Shown here piece by piece: positions 17,803 to 25,360 of a DNA stretch of 64,000 nucleotides. Position numbers and translations under genes: made by a program. The stretch is from Veillonella rogosae JCM 15642 (GTDB lineage Bacteria; Bacillota; Negativicutes; Veillonellales; Veillonellaceae), in NCBI RefSeq assembly GCF_002959775.1, contig NZ_PPCX01000008.1, positions 62,001-126,000 on the forward strand, read 5' to 3'. Position 1 is the first letter of the stretch. Every line of letters starts with the position of its first letter. The notes beneath the pieces are model-generated. The model was given only the letters and a program-made list of their open reading frames with translations. It ran no database searches and was not told the DNA's origin.

Positions 17803-18684
17803 ATGCATTTATCAGATCGTTTTATATCTGGCATAGTACCGATTATGGCGGTATCTGTTCTCGTCTTATATATAGGGATCGTACTCTATATGGCGATAGA
17901 GGCGTGGCCCGCTTTGATACATATGTCTTGGATGGATATTGTAACCGGTACAGTCTGGAAGCCTATGGCACAAAGTCCTGTATTAGGTCTGGCCTATATT
18001 ATTTCTGCTAGTCTCTATATATCTCTGTTATCATTGATATGGGCGTTGCCCTTGGGGATTGGTACCTCTGTAGGTTTGAGTCTAGGTGTATCACCACGTA
18101 TTCGCCAATTTTGTTTATCTACTATAGATATGATCGCTGGTATACCTTCTGTTATTGTTGGTTTTATCGGTCTTGCCGTAGTGGTTCCGGCCATTCAATC
18201 GATGTTTTCTTTGTCTACCGGTGAGTCTATTTTATCGGCTAGTCTTGTATTAGCCTTTATGATTTTGCCTTATATTGTGACCCACTGTACGGAATCTATC
18301 GAAACCTATCGTCAGCGCTATGAAGAAACGGCTTTGGGCCTTGGTATATCGCCGTGGCATACCATGAAAGCTATCGTACTACCTAGTGCAAAAGGTTCGA
18401 TCATTCTTAGTTCTGTGCTAGCCTTCTCCCGTGCTATGGGAGAGACCATGGCCGTTATGATGGTTGTCGGTAATGCTCCCATCTTGCCTAATTTACTGGG
18501 TAAGGCTGAGCCAATTCCATCTCTTATTGCACTTGAAATGGGTAGTGTAGAGTATAATAGCTTGCATTATAGCGGTTTATATGTAGCGGCGTTAGTATTG
18601 CTAATCATTTTGATACTGACTAATGTTCTAGTCTATATGTATTCTTGGAAAACTAGAAAGGATGGTCATCATGAAGTTATCTAA
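17803..18684 (+). CDS. pstC: Phosphate ABC transporter permease PstC
   Basis: A 293-residue inner-membrane permease with six predicted helices. It has the coupling-helix (EAA-like) region EETALGLGISPWHTMKAIVLP, and the later segment AFSRAMGETMAVMMVVGNAP typical of PstC. The start at 17803 follows AAAGGAGAG; the upstream ATG at 17788 contains that ribosome site and is not used. The gene overlaps pstA by 14 bases. Confidence 0.92.
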   Translation: MHLSDRFISGIVPIMAVSVLVLYIGIVLYMAIEAWPALIHMSWMDIVTGTVWKPMAQSPVLGLAYIISASLYISLLSLIWALPLGIGTSVGLSLGVSPRIRQFCLSTIDMIAGIPSVIVGFIGLAVVVPAIQSMFSLSTGESILSASLVLAFMILPYIVTHCTESIETYRQRYEETALGLGISPWHTMKAIVLPSAKGSIILSSVLAFSRAMGETMAVMMVVGNAPILPNLLGKAEPIPSLIALEMGSVEYNSLHYSGLYVAALVLLIILILTNVLVYMYSWKTRKDGHHEVI

Positions 18685-19489
18685 TCTTGCATTAGCTACT
18701 TGGGCTTATGGCAGTCTAGTCCTAGTTATGGCAATACTCATCGCTGCGTGTAGTTATATTGTGTATCATGGGGGGCCATTAATAACTGTTGATTTCCTCT
18801 GGCTCTACCCAGTGGGCATGCCTCTCGGTGTAGAAGGGGGCATATTCCCTGCCATAATTGGTAGTATTTTAGAGGGCTTATTAACGGCTTCTATGGCGGC
18901 TATTGTAAGTGTTCCTTGTGCTCTTTACATGGTATATGGCAATATTTCTCGTTGGAAATCAGAATGCTTTTTATTCACTCTACGCTGTATGTCCGGATTA
19001 CCATCTGTATTGATTGGTTTGTTCGGGTATAGTGTGCTGATTTTATATTTAGGTATCGATAAAAGCTTATTATCTGCATCGATTACGTTAACGGTAATGG
19101 TTATACCTTTTATTACGTTGCGCCTTGTGAAAGTATTCCACGAGTTTCCTCGTGAAACTTATGAGGCGGCTCTCAATATGGGGCTTTCACCAAGTTATAT
19201 TTGGCTGCATATGGTCATACCGAGTGCCATGCGCGACGGATTGAGCGCTATAGCCCTTGGAGCGGCCTATGCGATGGGGGCCACCGCACCGATTATGTAT
19301 ACTGGTGCCGTATTATATACAAGGTCAATACCGAATATAACGGATCCATTTATGGCCTTGCCATATCATTTGTACATTTTGGTAAACGAAGGTTATTCAG
19401 TAGATTTAGCCTATGCTACAGCCTTTGTATTGATGGTTATATTACTTTGTATCAATATTATTTGTCGCTACATAGGAGGGCGGTCTTGA
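18671..19489 (+). CDS. pstA: Phosphate ABC transporter permease PstA
   Basis: A 272-residue partner permease of PstC. It shows the PstA-like elements GGIFPAIIGSILEGLLTA, SGLPSVLIGLFGY, the coupling helix YEAALNMGLSPSYIWLHMVIP and AYAMGATAPIMYTG. I chose the ATG at 18671 because GAAAGGA lies about 9 bases upstream; the ATG at 18662 is too close to it. The stop TGA shares a base with the pstB start. Confidence 0.9.
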   Translation: MKLSNLALATWAYGSLVLVMAILIAACSYIVYHGGPLITVDFLWLYPVGMPLGVEGGIFPAIIGSILEGLLTASMAAIVSVPCALYMVYGNISRWKSECFLFTLRCMSGLPSVLIGLFGYSVLILYLGIDKSLLSASITLTVMVIPFITLRLVKVFHEFPRETYEAALNMGLSPSYIWLHMVIPSAMRDGLSAIALGAAYAMGATAPIMYTGAVLYTRSIPNITDPFMALPYHLYILVNEGYSVDLAYATAFVLMVILLCINIICRYIGGRS

Positions 19490-20232
19490 TGAGCATCATA
19501 TTAGATATTAAAGATATAGAGGTGTCCATTGATGAGCATCCTATTTTGCAACACATAACCTTGCCTATTACAGAACATGCTATTACGGCTGTTATTGGGC
19601 CGTCTGGTTGTGGTAAAAGTACATTGTTAGCTACGCTTAACGGTAGCTTACAGGCACCGAAAAAAGTCACTAATGGACAAATTATTTACGATGGCCTATC
19701 TGTAGACTCAATGGATCCGCAAATGTTACGTCGCCAAATCGGTCTTATCGGACAACAACCGACCGTATTTCCTGGTACCATTGAAGATAATATGGTATTT
19801 GCTCTAAATTATTATAAAGAGTTATCCTCTGCAGACAGAAAGGCTAAAGCGATACAATGTTTAGAGCAGGCTGGATTATATAGCGAAATTAATGGCGATA
19901 TGAAGCGCTTGGCAAGTTCTTTATCTGGCGGTCAACAACAGCGCCTGTGTATTGCGCGAAGCTTGACCGTAGATCCTCGAGTAATGCTCTTTGATGAGCC
20001 GTGCTCTGCCCTTGATATAAAAAACAGCTTGCATATTGAGGCATTGCTAACAGAGTTAAAAGCAAAACAAACGATTGTCATTGTTACTCATAATTTACAA
20101 CAAGCTAGACGCATTGCAGACTACACTGTCTTTATGAATGAGGGCCGAGTGGTAGAGTGGGGACCTACAGAGCAAATATTCTCTGATCCACAACAAGAAT
20201 TAACTCGTGATTATTTGGCATTTGGCGGATAA
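19489..20232 (+). CDS. pstB: Phosphate ABC transporter ATP-binding protein PstB
   Basis: A 247-residue ATPase that drives PstCA. It has Walker A GPSGCGKST, a Q-loop region QIGLIGQQPTVF, the ABC signature LSGGQQQR, Walker B VMLFDEP with the catalytic Glu, and the switch His in IVTHN. It starts at the ATG overlapping the pstA stop (TGATG), with GGAGGG upstream. No phoU or PhoB/PhoR genes follow in this window. Confidence 0.94.
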   Translation: MSIILDIKDIEVSIDEHPILQHITLPITEHAITAVIGPSGCGKSTLLATLNGSLQAPKKVTNGQIIYDGLSVDSMDPQMLRRQIGLIGQQPTVFPGTIEDNMVFALNYYKELSSADRKAKAIQCLEQAGLYSEINGDMKRLASSLSGGQQQRLCIARSLTVDPRVMLFDEPCSALDIKNSLHIEALLTELKAKQTIVIVTHNLQQARRIADYTVFMNEGRVVEWGPTEQIFSDPQQELTRDYLAFGG

Positions 20233-20286
20233 TCTTGAAAGCTTTATATTCTTGTAAAAAACTAAAGATAAAATTTCTATAAACTG

Positions 20287-20315
20287 TTGACATATTTCGT
20301 TTAAAATTGTATATT
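20287..20315 (+). promoter_or_regulatory. Strong promoter of the candidate ncRNA
   Basis: TTGACA (20287-20292), a 17-base spacer and TATATT (20310-20315; TATTAT two bases later is an alternative). Transcription should start near 20322. Confidence 0.7.
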
Positions 20316-20321
20316 ATAGGT

Positions 20322-20452
20322 GACATACTGGCGTGTCGTTAAGGGACTGTGAGAGAGTTAAGCCAGACTGACATATGATATAGTTCGAGAGTAACTATAT
20401 ACATAAAAAGGCGTACTGCTGAGAGATGAGAGAAGGGCGGTATGCCTTTTTT
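20322..20452 (+). ncRNA. Candidate structured non-coding RNA
   Basis: About 130 nt lie between a good sigma-70-type promoter and an intrinsic terminator, with no ORF of useful length. Pairings include ctggc with gccag around a central loop, atatagtt (20378-20385) with aactatat (20393-20400), and the terminator stem aaggcgtactgc with gcggtatgcctt. The segment tgacata occurs near the start and again near 20390 in related form. I do not recognise a known riboswitch or 6S RNA. It could be an sRNA or an orphan leader for the toxin-antitoxin operon 170 bases downstream. Confidence 0.45.
20405..20452 (+). terminator. Terminator of the candidate ncRNA
   Basis: The stem aaggcgtactgc pairs with gcggtatgcctt (with G-T pairs) around a GA-rich loop, followed by six Ts. 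Confidence 0.75.
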
Positions 20453-20573
20453 GTATGTAAAATACGAGTTAGCCTGTTTCTTTATAATCTAATAAGTAAT
20501 GTAAAATATAAATATTATAAATATAAATTTTTATTAAAATAATGATGGTTGCGAGTTTAAAATATAGACTAAG

Positions 20574-20610
20574 ACCTCCTTATGTAATACAATGTATTAC
20601 ATAAGGAGGT
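20574..20610 (+). promoter_or_regulatory. 37-bp perfect palindrome covering the relB ribosome-binding site
   Basis: The arm acctccttatgtaatac (20574-20590) is exactly complementary to 20594-20610, with only AAT between. The right arm contains AAGGAGG, the relB Shine-Dalgarno sequence. It could be an autorepression operator in DNA and, in RNA, a hairpin that hides the ribosome site. Confidence 0.75.
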
Positions 20611-20618
20611 GCTTTTAT

Positions 20619-20840
20619 ATGGCAAATATTTCAGTCCGTTTAAATGAACAAGAAGAAGAGTTATTTAAAACCTATGCTGAGTTTATGGATGAAACACTTT
20701 CTACCCTCTTTAAGAAGGCTTTACTAGAAAAGATTGAAGATGAATTTGATCTTAAGGTAGGTCAAAAAGCATTAGCAGAATACGAGCAAGATCCTGTTAC
20801 TTATTCTGTAGCGGAAATGCGTGCAAAATATGGCTTATAA
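20619..20840 (+). CDS. relB: RelB/DinJ-type antitoxin
   Basis: A 73-residue protein beginning MANISVRLNEQEEELFKTYA. The N-terminal half is a ribbon-helix-helix-like DNA-binding segment (ISVRLNEQEEELFKTYAEFM), and the acidic C-terminal half (EYEQDPVTYSVAEMR) should wrap the toxin. The ATG at 20619 follows AAGGAGG at good spacing; the upstream in-frame ATG lies inside the palindrome. The last 11 bases overlap the toxin gene. It probably represses its own promoter with the toxin. Confidence 0.85.
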   Translation: MANISVRLNEQEEELFKTYAEFMDETLSTLFKKALLEKIEDEFDLKVGQKALAEYEQDPVTYSVAEMRAKYGL

Positions 20841-21096
20841 ACTTGAGTTTTCTAAACGGTTTGATAAGCAATTTTCTAAATTAGATAGATCAACGCAACG
20901 CTATCTTTTTAATTGGCTTATCAAGCATTTAGATAATGTTGAAAATCCTAGATATTCAGGAAAATCATTGACTGATAATAAAACAGGACTTTGGCGTTAT
21001 CGTATTGGTAATTATAGAGTTATTGCTGATATTAATGACCATAGATGCGTTATTTTAGCATTAGAAGTGGGGCATCGAAAAGATATTTACAAATAG
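20830..21096 (+). CDS. relE: RelE-type mRNA interferase toxin
   Basis: An 88-residue basic protein of the RelE/ParE superfamily (MAYKLEFSKRFDKQFSKLDR, then LTDNKTGLWRYRIGNYRVIA and LEVGHRKDIYK). The core GLWRYRIGNYRVI and the C-terminal HRKDIY are typical of RelE, which cuts mRNA in the ribosomal A site. The start at 20830 is embedded in the end of the antitoxin gene. Whether it acts as RelE or as the gyrase poison ParE cannot be settled by eye, but the length and the C-terminal motif favour RelE. Confidence 0.87.
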   Translation: MAYKLEFSKRFDKQFSKLDRSTQRYLFNWLIKHLDNVENPRYSGKSLTDNKTGLWRYRIGNYRVIADINDHRCVILALEVGHRKDIYK

Positions 21097-21106
21097 AGGA
21101 TATACC

Positions 21107-21319
21107 ATGAAATACTTACGTCGTGAACTTAATCAAGTAGAAAAAGAATACTTAAAACAATTTGGACAAGACTCGTTGAACCGTGTCGTTCTCCACGATC
21201 CAAATACAAAGGATAAACAAGAAGTACAAGACACCATTGATATCCTAAAGGAAGCTATGGCTAAGAACAAACCTCTAGAGCAAGTTCCAGAAGATATGTG
21301 GAAGCTTATTGAGTTTTAA
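21107..21319 (+). CDS. Small protein of unknown function in the toxin-antitoxin operon
   Basis: A 70-residue charged protein starting MKYLRRELNQVEKEYLKQFG, with no recognised domain and probably all helical. It starts 10 bases after relE with AGAGGATAT upstream, so it is presumably co-transcribed as a third operon gene. It could modulate the pair or be an unrelated passenger. Confidence 0.6.
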   Translation: MKYLRRELNQVEKEYLKQFGQDSLNRVVLHDPNTKDKQEVQDTIDILKEAMAKNKPLEQVPEDMWKLIEF

Positions 21320-21387
21320 ATTACCTAAGTAGCTATATAATATGTGCAGCAACTCTTTTTTATATAGTTTATTTAATGGAGATATGA

Positions 21388-22473
21388 ATGAAGTTAAAAG
21401 GATTTATACTTGTTGTGACCGCATTGGTTGCGAACATAGGAATAACAAATGCTGAGCGGTTATCCACTCCATCTGTAGGAACACCTTTGGGCACAAACGC
21501 TACTCAAGTTAATAGAACCCAATCTTTAGAGGTTATGCCTTATATGGAAAGTAAAGTAACGGGTGAAACAGAATTATCTTATGCTGTTATGTCTCTTGCT
21601 AAAAAAACATATAACGAACAAATATTACAGCAGCGAGATGAGGAATCGCGTATGCACGCTCATATAGAGGAACATAATAGAAGAATAAGAAGTACGCCAC
21701 AACGAGACTTTATTAAAAATCCCTATACACGAGAAGAAATTGAAAAACAAATTGTAGATGCTATTAATTTTAGGGAAAGCATTAAATATCCTGTTAATGA
21801 CAAGGAATATTACAATCATATAGATGTAGACAAAGTGAATGATTTGTCAGGTTTTCCAAAGAAAATACCATCATTTGCTAAGCAGGTTGATATTCATTTA
21901 AAACCACCTAAGGCAATTGAAGATGGTCGTTACATCCAAGTTTCTTTTACAGGCAAACCATCAGAACTAAAGCCTTATATTCAAGATGCAGAAAATCATG
22001 CTAAGCTCATTATTACTAAGGGGGAGGCTGAACGTGTTTCTATCAAACCGTACGAAAATGTTAAGACGAATTATAGAAAATATCTGTCTACTATATTGCC
22101 AGAAGAATGGATTGAAGTAACGAATACATACAACAATATGTATCAATATAAAGTGGCGTTAAGCAATGAGAATATTAAGCAAAAAGTTGATCATGAACTC
22201 GCTAACCAAATGAACAATCAAATGTTTATGGGATTAGAGCAAGATACTAGTCAATTAAGTTCTGATAAAGTGTTATCCAATGATGAAAATAAGGCTTTAC
22301 AGAAAAAATATTTAGGTTACTATTCCTATAAGGAAGTAAACCGACCATTTGAAGCGGGATATACATTTTACATCTTTAAATTTGATTATTTGTATAACTC
22401 ATTTACTGTCGCAGGGATGGCCGTTAATCCAGAACAAACTAGAGTAATTTATTTCCTCCATACAGTACAATAA
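21388..22473 (+). CDS. Secreted protein of unknown function, paralogue of the 11.4-kb gene
   Basis: A 361-residue exported protein with signal peptide MKLKGFILVVTALVANIGIT (cleavage near TNA). No known domain is recognised. The block SGFPKKIPSFAKQVDIH and GKPSELKPYIQDAENHAKLII aligns with the larger protein encoded at 11387, and both end in an aromatic beta-like segment (YTFYIFKFDY...VIYFL). The N-terminal part differs and is shorter. GGAGAT precedes the start. It is followed by a pentanucleotide repeat and a terminator. Confidence 0.72.
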   Translation: MKLKGFILVVTALVANIGITNAERLSTPSVGTPLGTNATQVNRTQSLEVMPYMESKVTGETELSYAVMSLAKKTYNEQILQQRDEESRMHAHIEEHNRRIRSTPQRDFIKNPYTREEIEKQIVDAINFRESIKYPVNDKEYYNHIDVDKVNDLSGFPKKIPSFAKQVDIHLKPPKAIEDGRYIQVSFTGKPSELKPYIQDAENHAKLIITKGEAERVSIKPYENVKTNYRKYLSTILPEEWIEVTNTYNNMYQYKVALSNENIKQKVDHELANQMNNQMFMGLEQDTSQLSSDKVLSNDENKALQKKYLGYYSYKEVNRPFEAGYTFYIFKFDYLYNSFTVAGMAVNPEQTRVIYFLHTVQ

Positions 22474-22497
22474 AAACAAAACAAAACAAAACAAAAC
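22473..22497 (+). repeat. (AAAAC)5 simple repeat
   Basis: Five tandem AAAAC units start at the last base of the stop codon of the preceding gene. Such tracts can change length by slippage, but here the tract lies outside the coding frame. Confidence 0.9.
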
Positions 22498-22498
22498 T

Positions 22499-22564
22499 AA
22501 AGGCACATTGTTAAATGAATACTTTTCCTAATATAAGGAGAAATTCAATAACAATGTGCCTTTA
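22499..22564. terminator. Bidirectional terminator with a 15-bp stem
   Basis: aaaggcacattgtta (22499-22513) pairs perfectly with 22549-22563. The loop is 35 bases and contains AAGGAG. It serves the secreted protein gene (plus) and the nitrilase gene (minus). Confidence 0.8.
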
Positions 22565-22566
22565 TG

Positions 22567-23358
22567 TTATAGGTTGTAGAGTTCTGGTTTACGGTCCCTA
22601 AAGATATTAATTTTATTGCGAATGTCTTCGACTACGGTAAGGTCGATGTCTACGGAAGCAATGCCTTCATTCGTATCCATTTCGAGGAGGTTCGTGCCCC
22701 ACGGGTCATAAACGGCGGAGTGACCTGTGCTTTGAACTCGACCAATAGTACCGCATCCGTTGACTGCGCAAAGGAATAATTGGTTTTCAATTGCTCGTAC
22801 TTCGTTTAGTACTTGCCAGTGACGTAGACGCATCGTAGGCCATTGGGCGGGTACGAATAAGAGTTCAGTACCTGGTAATGCAGCCATTCTCACTAGCTCA
22901 GGAAAACGAATGTCGTAACAGATAACCGTGCTACAAGGGATCCCATCGAGTTCAAAATGGGTCGTATGAGTACCGCTAGCAAAGTATTTGTCTTCTTTAG
23001 CGGGGCTAAAGCCGTGCATTTTGGAATATTCACCTACGAGGGCACCTTCACGATTGTAAGCATAGGATGTATTGAATACAAGATCATCTTTCGCCACAGC
23101 GACAGAGCCGCCTATGATATTCACGTTGTGTTCTTTTGCAAAGGCGGTGAGCAATGATTTTGTTCTTTCCCCATTTCTGTCGGCAATCGTAATTAAATCA
23201 TCTGATGGGTGAAAGCCTGTATTCCAAGTTTCAGGTAAAACAATAATATCAGGATTTTCTGTAAGTGATTGAGTGAGTAACTCTTGAACGCGATTGTAAT
23301 TGTATTCTACGTCATTTACGTGAACGTCCATTTGTAAGAGGGTTAAGCGTTTTTTCAT
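22567..23358 (-). CDS. Carbon-nitrogen hydrolase (nitrilase superfamily, omega-amidase-like)
   Basis: A 263-residue cytoplasmic hydrolase with the complete Glu-Lys-Cys triad: E43 in VLPETWNTGF, K113 in EYSKMHGF and C147 in TVICYDIRFPE. The layout resembles Nit2/YafV omega-amidases, which hydrolyse the 2-oxo-glutaramate-type products of glutamine or methionine transamination. The exact amide substrate is inferred only. AAAGGAT precedes the start. It is a lone gene, divergent from the polysaccharide deacetylase gene. Confidence 0.85.
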   Translation of the reverse strand: MKKRLTLLQMDVHVNDVEYNYNRVQELLTQSLTENPDIIVLPETWNTGFHPSDDLITIADRNGERTKSLLTAFAKEHNVNIIGGSVAVAKDDLVFNTSYAYNREGALVGEYSKMHGFSPAKEDKYFASGTHTTHFELDGIPCSTVICYDIRFPELVRMAALPGTELLFVPAQWPTMRLRHWQVLNEVRAIENQLFLCAVNGCGTIGRVQSTGHSAVYDPWGTNLLEMDTNEGIASVDIDLTVVEDIRNKINIFRDRKPELYNL

Positions 23359-23598
23359 GGCAAATCCTTTATCGATTAGAAGCGTATAATGTTAGTGATT
23401 TGTATTATAATTAGAATATTAAAGCATTCCATTCTAGATTACAACATAAAGTATCGTTAAAGGTGTTTTAGAGGATATATCTCTTTAGATTATAAATCAT
23501 CTGTTTTAGCTATACGTAAATGGGGTGGAGTTTTTACTATTCTTCATAGAAATGTTATAATATTCTGTATATAATTGTGTTCTGATAGAGGAGGACCT

Positions 23599-24402
23599 AT
23601 GAAACGGATTCCGTTAGTAACACTATTGGTTGTGGCATTGGCAATGCTTGTGGCAGGTTGTGGATTGCTTTCACAAAAAACAGAGCCTACTAGTTCAGCG
23701 CCACCAGTAAAAGAAGTTAAGATGGTACATCCATCGGGCATTCCTGTCCTTATGTATCATAAAATCGGCGACGATAAAGATAATGATGCGGTTATTCGAG
23801 AGGATTTGTTCCGAGAGCAAATGAAATTCCTCAAGGATAATGGATATAATCCATTGACGATGGACCAATTGTATGAATACGTTGTAAATGGTGCTGCAGT
23901 ACCTGAAAAACCAGTTGTTTTAACCTTTGATGACGGTTATGCAGATACGTATACAATCGTATATCCACTCATGAAAGAGTATGGATTCCCAGCCACTGTA
24001 TTTATTAATCCTGGTGATATTGGAACGCGTTTAACTTGGGATCAAGTGCGTGAAATGCACAAAAATGGTATCACTATTTCTAACCATGGTTTCCAACATG
24101 TAGAAATGGGCCAATTATCCGAAGAGAAACAAATTGAAAATATCACAAAGGCTCAAGAAGCACTGGCTAAAGAGGTGGGCATCAAGAATAATCCTTGGTT
24201 CTGCTATCCATATGGAGATAAAAATGAATTCACCGACTCAGCATCTAAAAAGGCTGGTATAAAAATGGGTATGGCTATGAAATCTGGCTGGGCTCATACA
24301 GGTGATAATCCATATAACATTTTGCGTGTTTGGGTAGGTAATGCGGTAGATATCAAGCATTTTGAAGAACGCATTAGTACCGAGCATTTCACTGATTTAT
24401 AA
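23599..24402 (+). CDS. Polysaccharide deacetylase lipoprotein (NodB domain)
   Basis: A 267-residue exported lipoprotein (MKRIPLVTLLVVALAMLVAG, lipobox VAGC). The NodB/CE4 domain starts near residue 42 (IPVLMYHKIGDD). It has the metal/catalytic motif VLTFDDGYADTY, the second metal motif SNHGFQHVEM and a later WFCYPYGDKN. It should remove acetyl groups from a cell-wall or surface glycan in the periplasm. GAGGAGG precedes the ATG. The next gene follows after 11 bases and may act on the same envelope polymer. Confidence 0.88.
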   Translation: MKRIPLVTLLVVALAMLVAGCGLLSQKTEPTSSAPPVKEVKMVHPSGIPVLMYHKIGDDKDNDAVIREDLFREQMKFLKDNGYNPLTMDQLYEYVVNGAAVPEKPVVLTFDDGYADTYTIVYPLMKEYGFPATVFINPGDIGTRLTWDQVREMHKNGITISNHGFQHVEMGQLSEEKQIENITKAQEALAKEVGIKNNPWFCYPYGDKNEFTDSASKKAGIKMGMAMKSGWAHTGDNPYNILRVWVGNAVDIKHFEERISTEHFTDL

Positions 24403-24413
24403 GGAGAAATACA

Positions 24414-25352
24414 TTGTTCAAAAAGAATTGGGTAAAGTTCATCATCATGGTGTTCTTATTTACCGTTGCGACCTCACCGTTCGTGGTGCTCTTTGGACCC
24501 TTTAATAATGTAAAACGCGCCGTTATCGGTGCTATCTTACAATCTCGTCATCCTCATTACATTACGTGGTTGTTTAATGAAGAAGAACTACAATCTATTT
24601 TGGGGACTGTTGGGGTTGTTAAAAGCCAAGATTTATTCAAGTTTAATGCCCGTGAAGACAAGTCTTTAAACCTTGAAAAAATTCAGTCTGCTCGTTATGT
24701 AGGCTATATCTTAGAAATTCCAGATCCTCGTCGTATCCAAGTAGGTACAGCGGCTAACATTCAAGAAAAGGGCGATACTACAAGTAATATTGCTAAAATG
24801 AATAATGCGGTAGCTGCTATCAACGGCGGTGGTTTCCATGATCCTAATGGTACTGGTACAGGTCGTTTGCCATATGGCTTTATCTTGCATGATGGAGAAT
24901 ATGTTATCGGTAAGGATGTAGGTCCTGATGAAGATGTAGACTTTGTAGGCTTCTCTAAATCTGGTAACCTTATCGCTGGTAACTATGATAAAACTCAACT
25001 ATCTGATATGAAAGCCATGGAAGGTATTACCTTTGGTCCACCTCTTATTGTAGACGGTAAGAAAATGATCACTGAAGGTGATGGTGGCTGGGGCGTAGGC
25101 CCACGTACTGCTATCGGTCAAAAGAAAGATGGTACAGTATTATTCCTCGTAATCGATGGTCGTCAACCAGGGTACTCCATTGGTGCTACCTTGCGTGACG
25201 TACAAGATATTCTCTTTGAAAAAGGTTGCTATATTGCAGCGAATTTAGATGGTGGTTCTAGTTCTACCTTATACCTCAATGGTAAAGTGGTGAACAAACC
25301 GGCCGATTTGTTAGGGGAACGCATGATCCCAACGGCGTTTATCGTGAAATAG
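24414..25352 (+). CDS. Phosphodiester glycosidase-like protein (NAGPA/DUF2233 family)
   Basis: A 312-residue protein with an N-terminal membrane anchor (FIIMVFLFTVATSPFVVLF). The outer domain resembles the NAGPA family that removes GlcNAc from phosphodiester-linked glycans: AAINGGGFHDPNG, GVGPRTAIGQKKDGTVLFLV and the C-terminal NLDGGSSSTLYLNG. The start is a TTG 7 bases after AAGGAG; no closer ATG is available. It sits between the deacetylase and an anchored protein, in a likely three-gene envelope operon. Confidence 0.78.
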   Translation: MFKKNWVKFIIMVFLFTVATSPFVVLFGPFNNVKRAVIGAILQSRHPHYITWLFNEEELQSILGTVGVVKSQDLFKFNAREDKSLNLEKIQSARYVGYILEIPDPRRIQVGTAANIQEKGDTTSNIAKMNNAVAAINGGGFHDPNGTGTGRLPYGFILHDGEYVIGKDVGPDEDVDFVGFSKSGNLIAGNYDKTQLSDMKAMEGITFGPPLIVDGKKMITEGDGGWGVGPRTAIGQKKDGTVLFLVIDGRQPGYSIGATLRDVQDILFEKGCYIAANLDGGSSSTLYLNGKVVNKPADLLGERMIPTAFIVK

Positions 25353-25360
25353 GAGGACAA

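Noticed and set aside
19201-19488. N-terminal extension of pstB giving a 343-residue ORF
   Set aside because: It reads pstA in another frame; the ATG at 19489 has a ribosome site and gives the normal PstB length.
20405-20452. CTGAGA in the terminator loop, at first suggestive of a TPP riboswitch
   Set aside because: The other TPP-box elements are missing and the motif lies in a terminator loop.
20322-20452. T-box leader (GGGCGGTATGCC resembles the T-box sequence)
   Set aside because: There is no specifier stem and no aminoacyl-tRNA synthetase or amino-acid gene downstream; the element is just the terminator arm.
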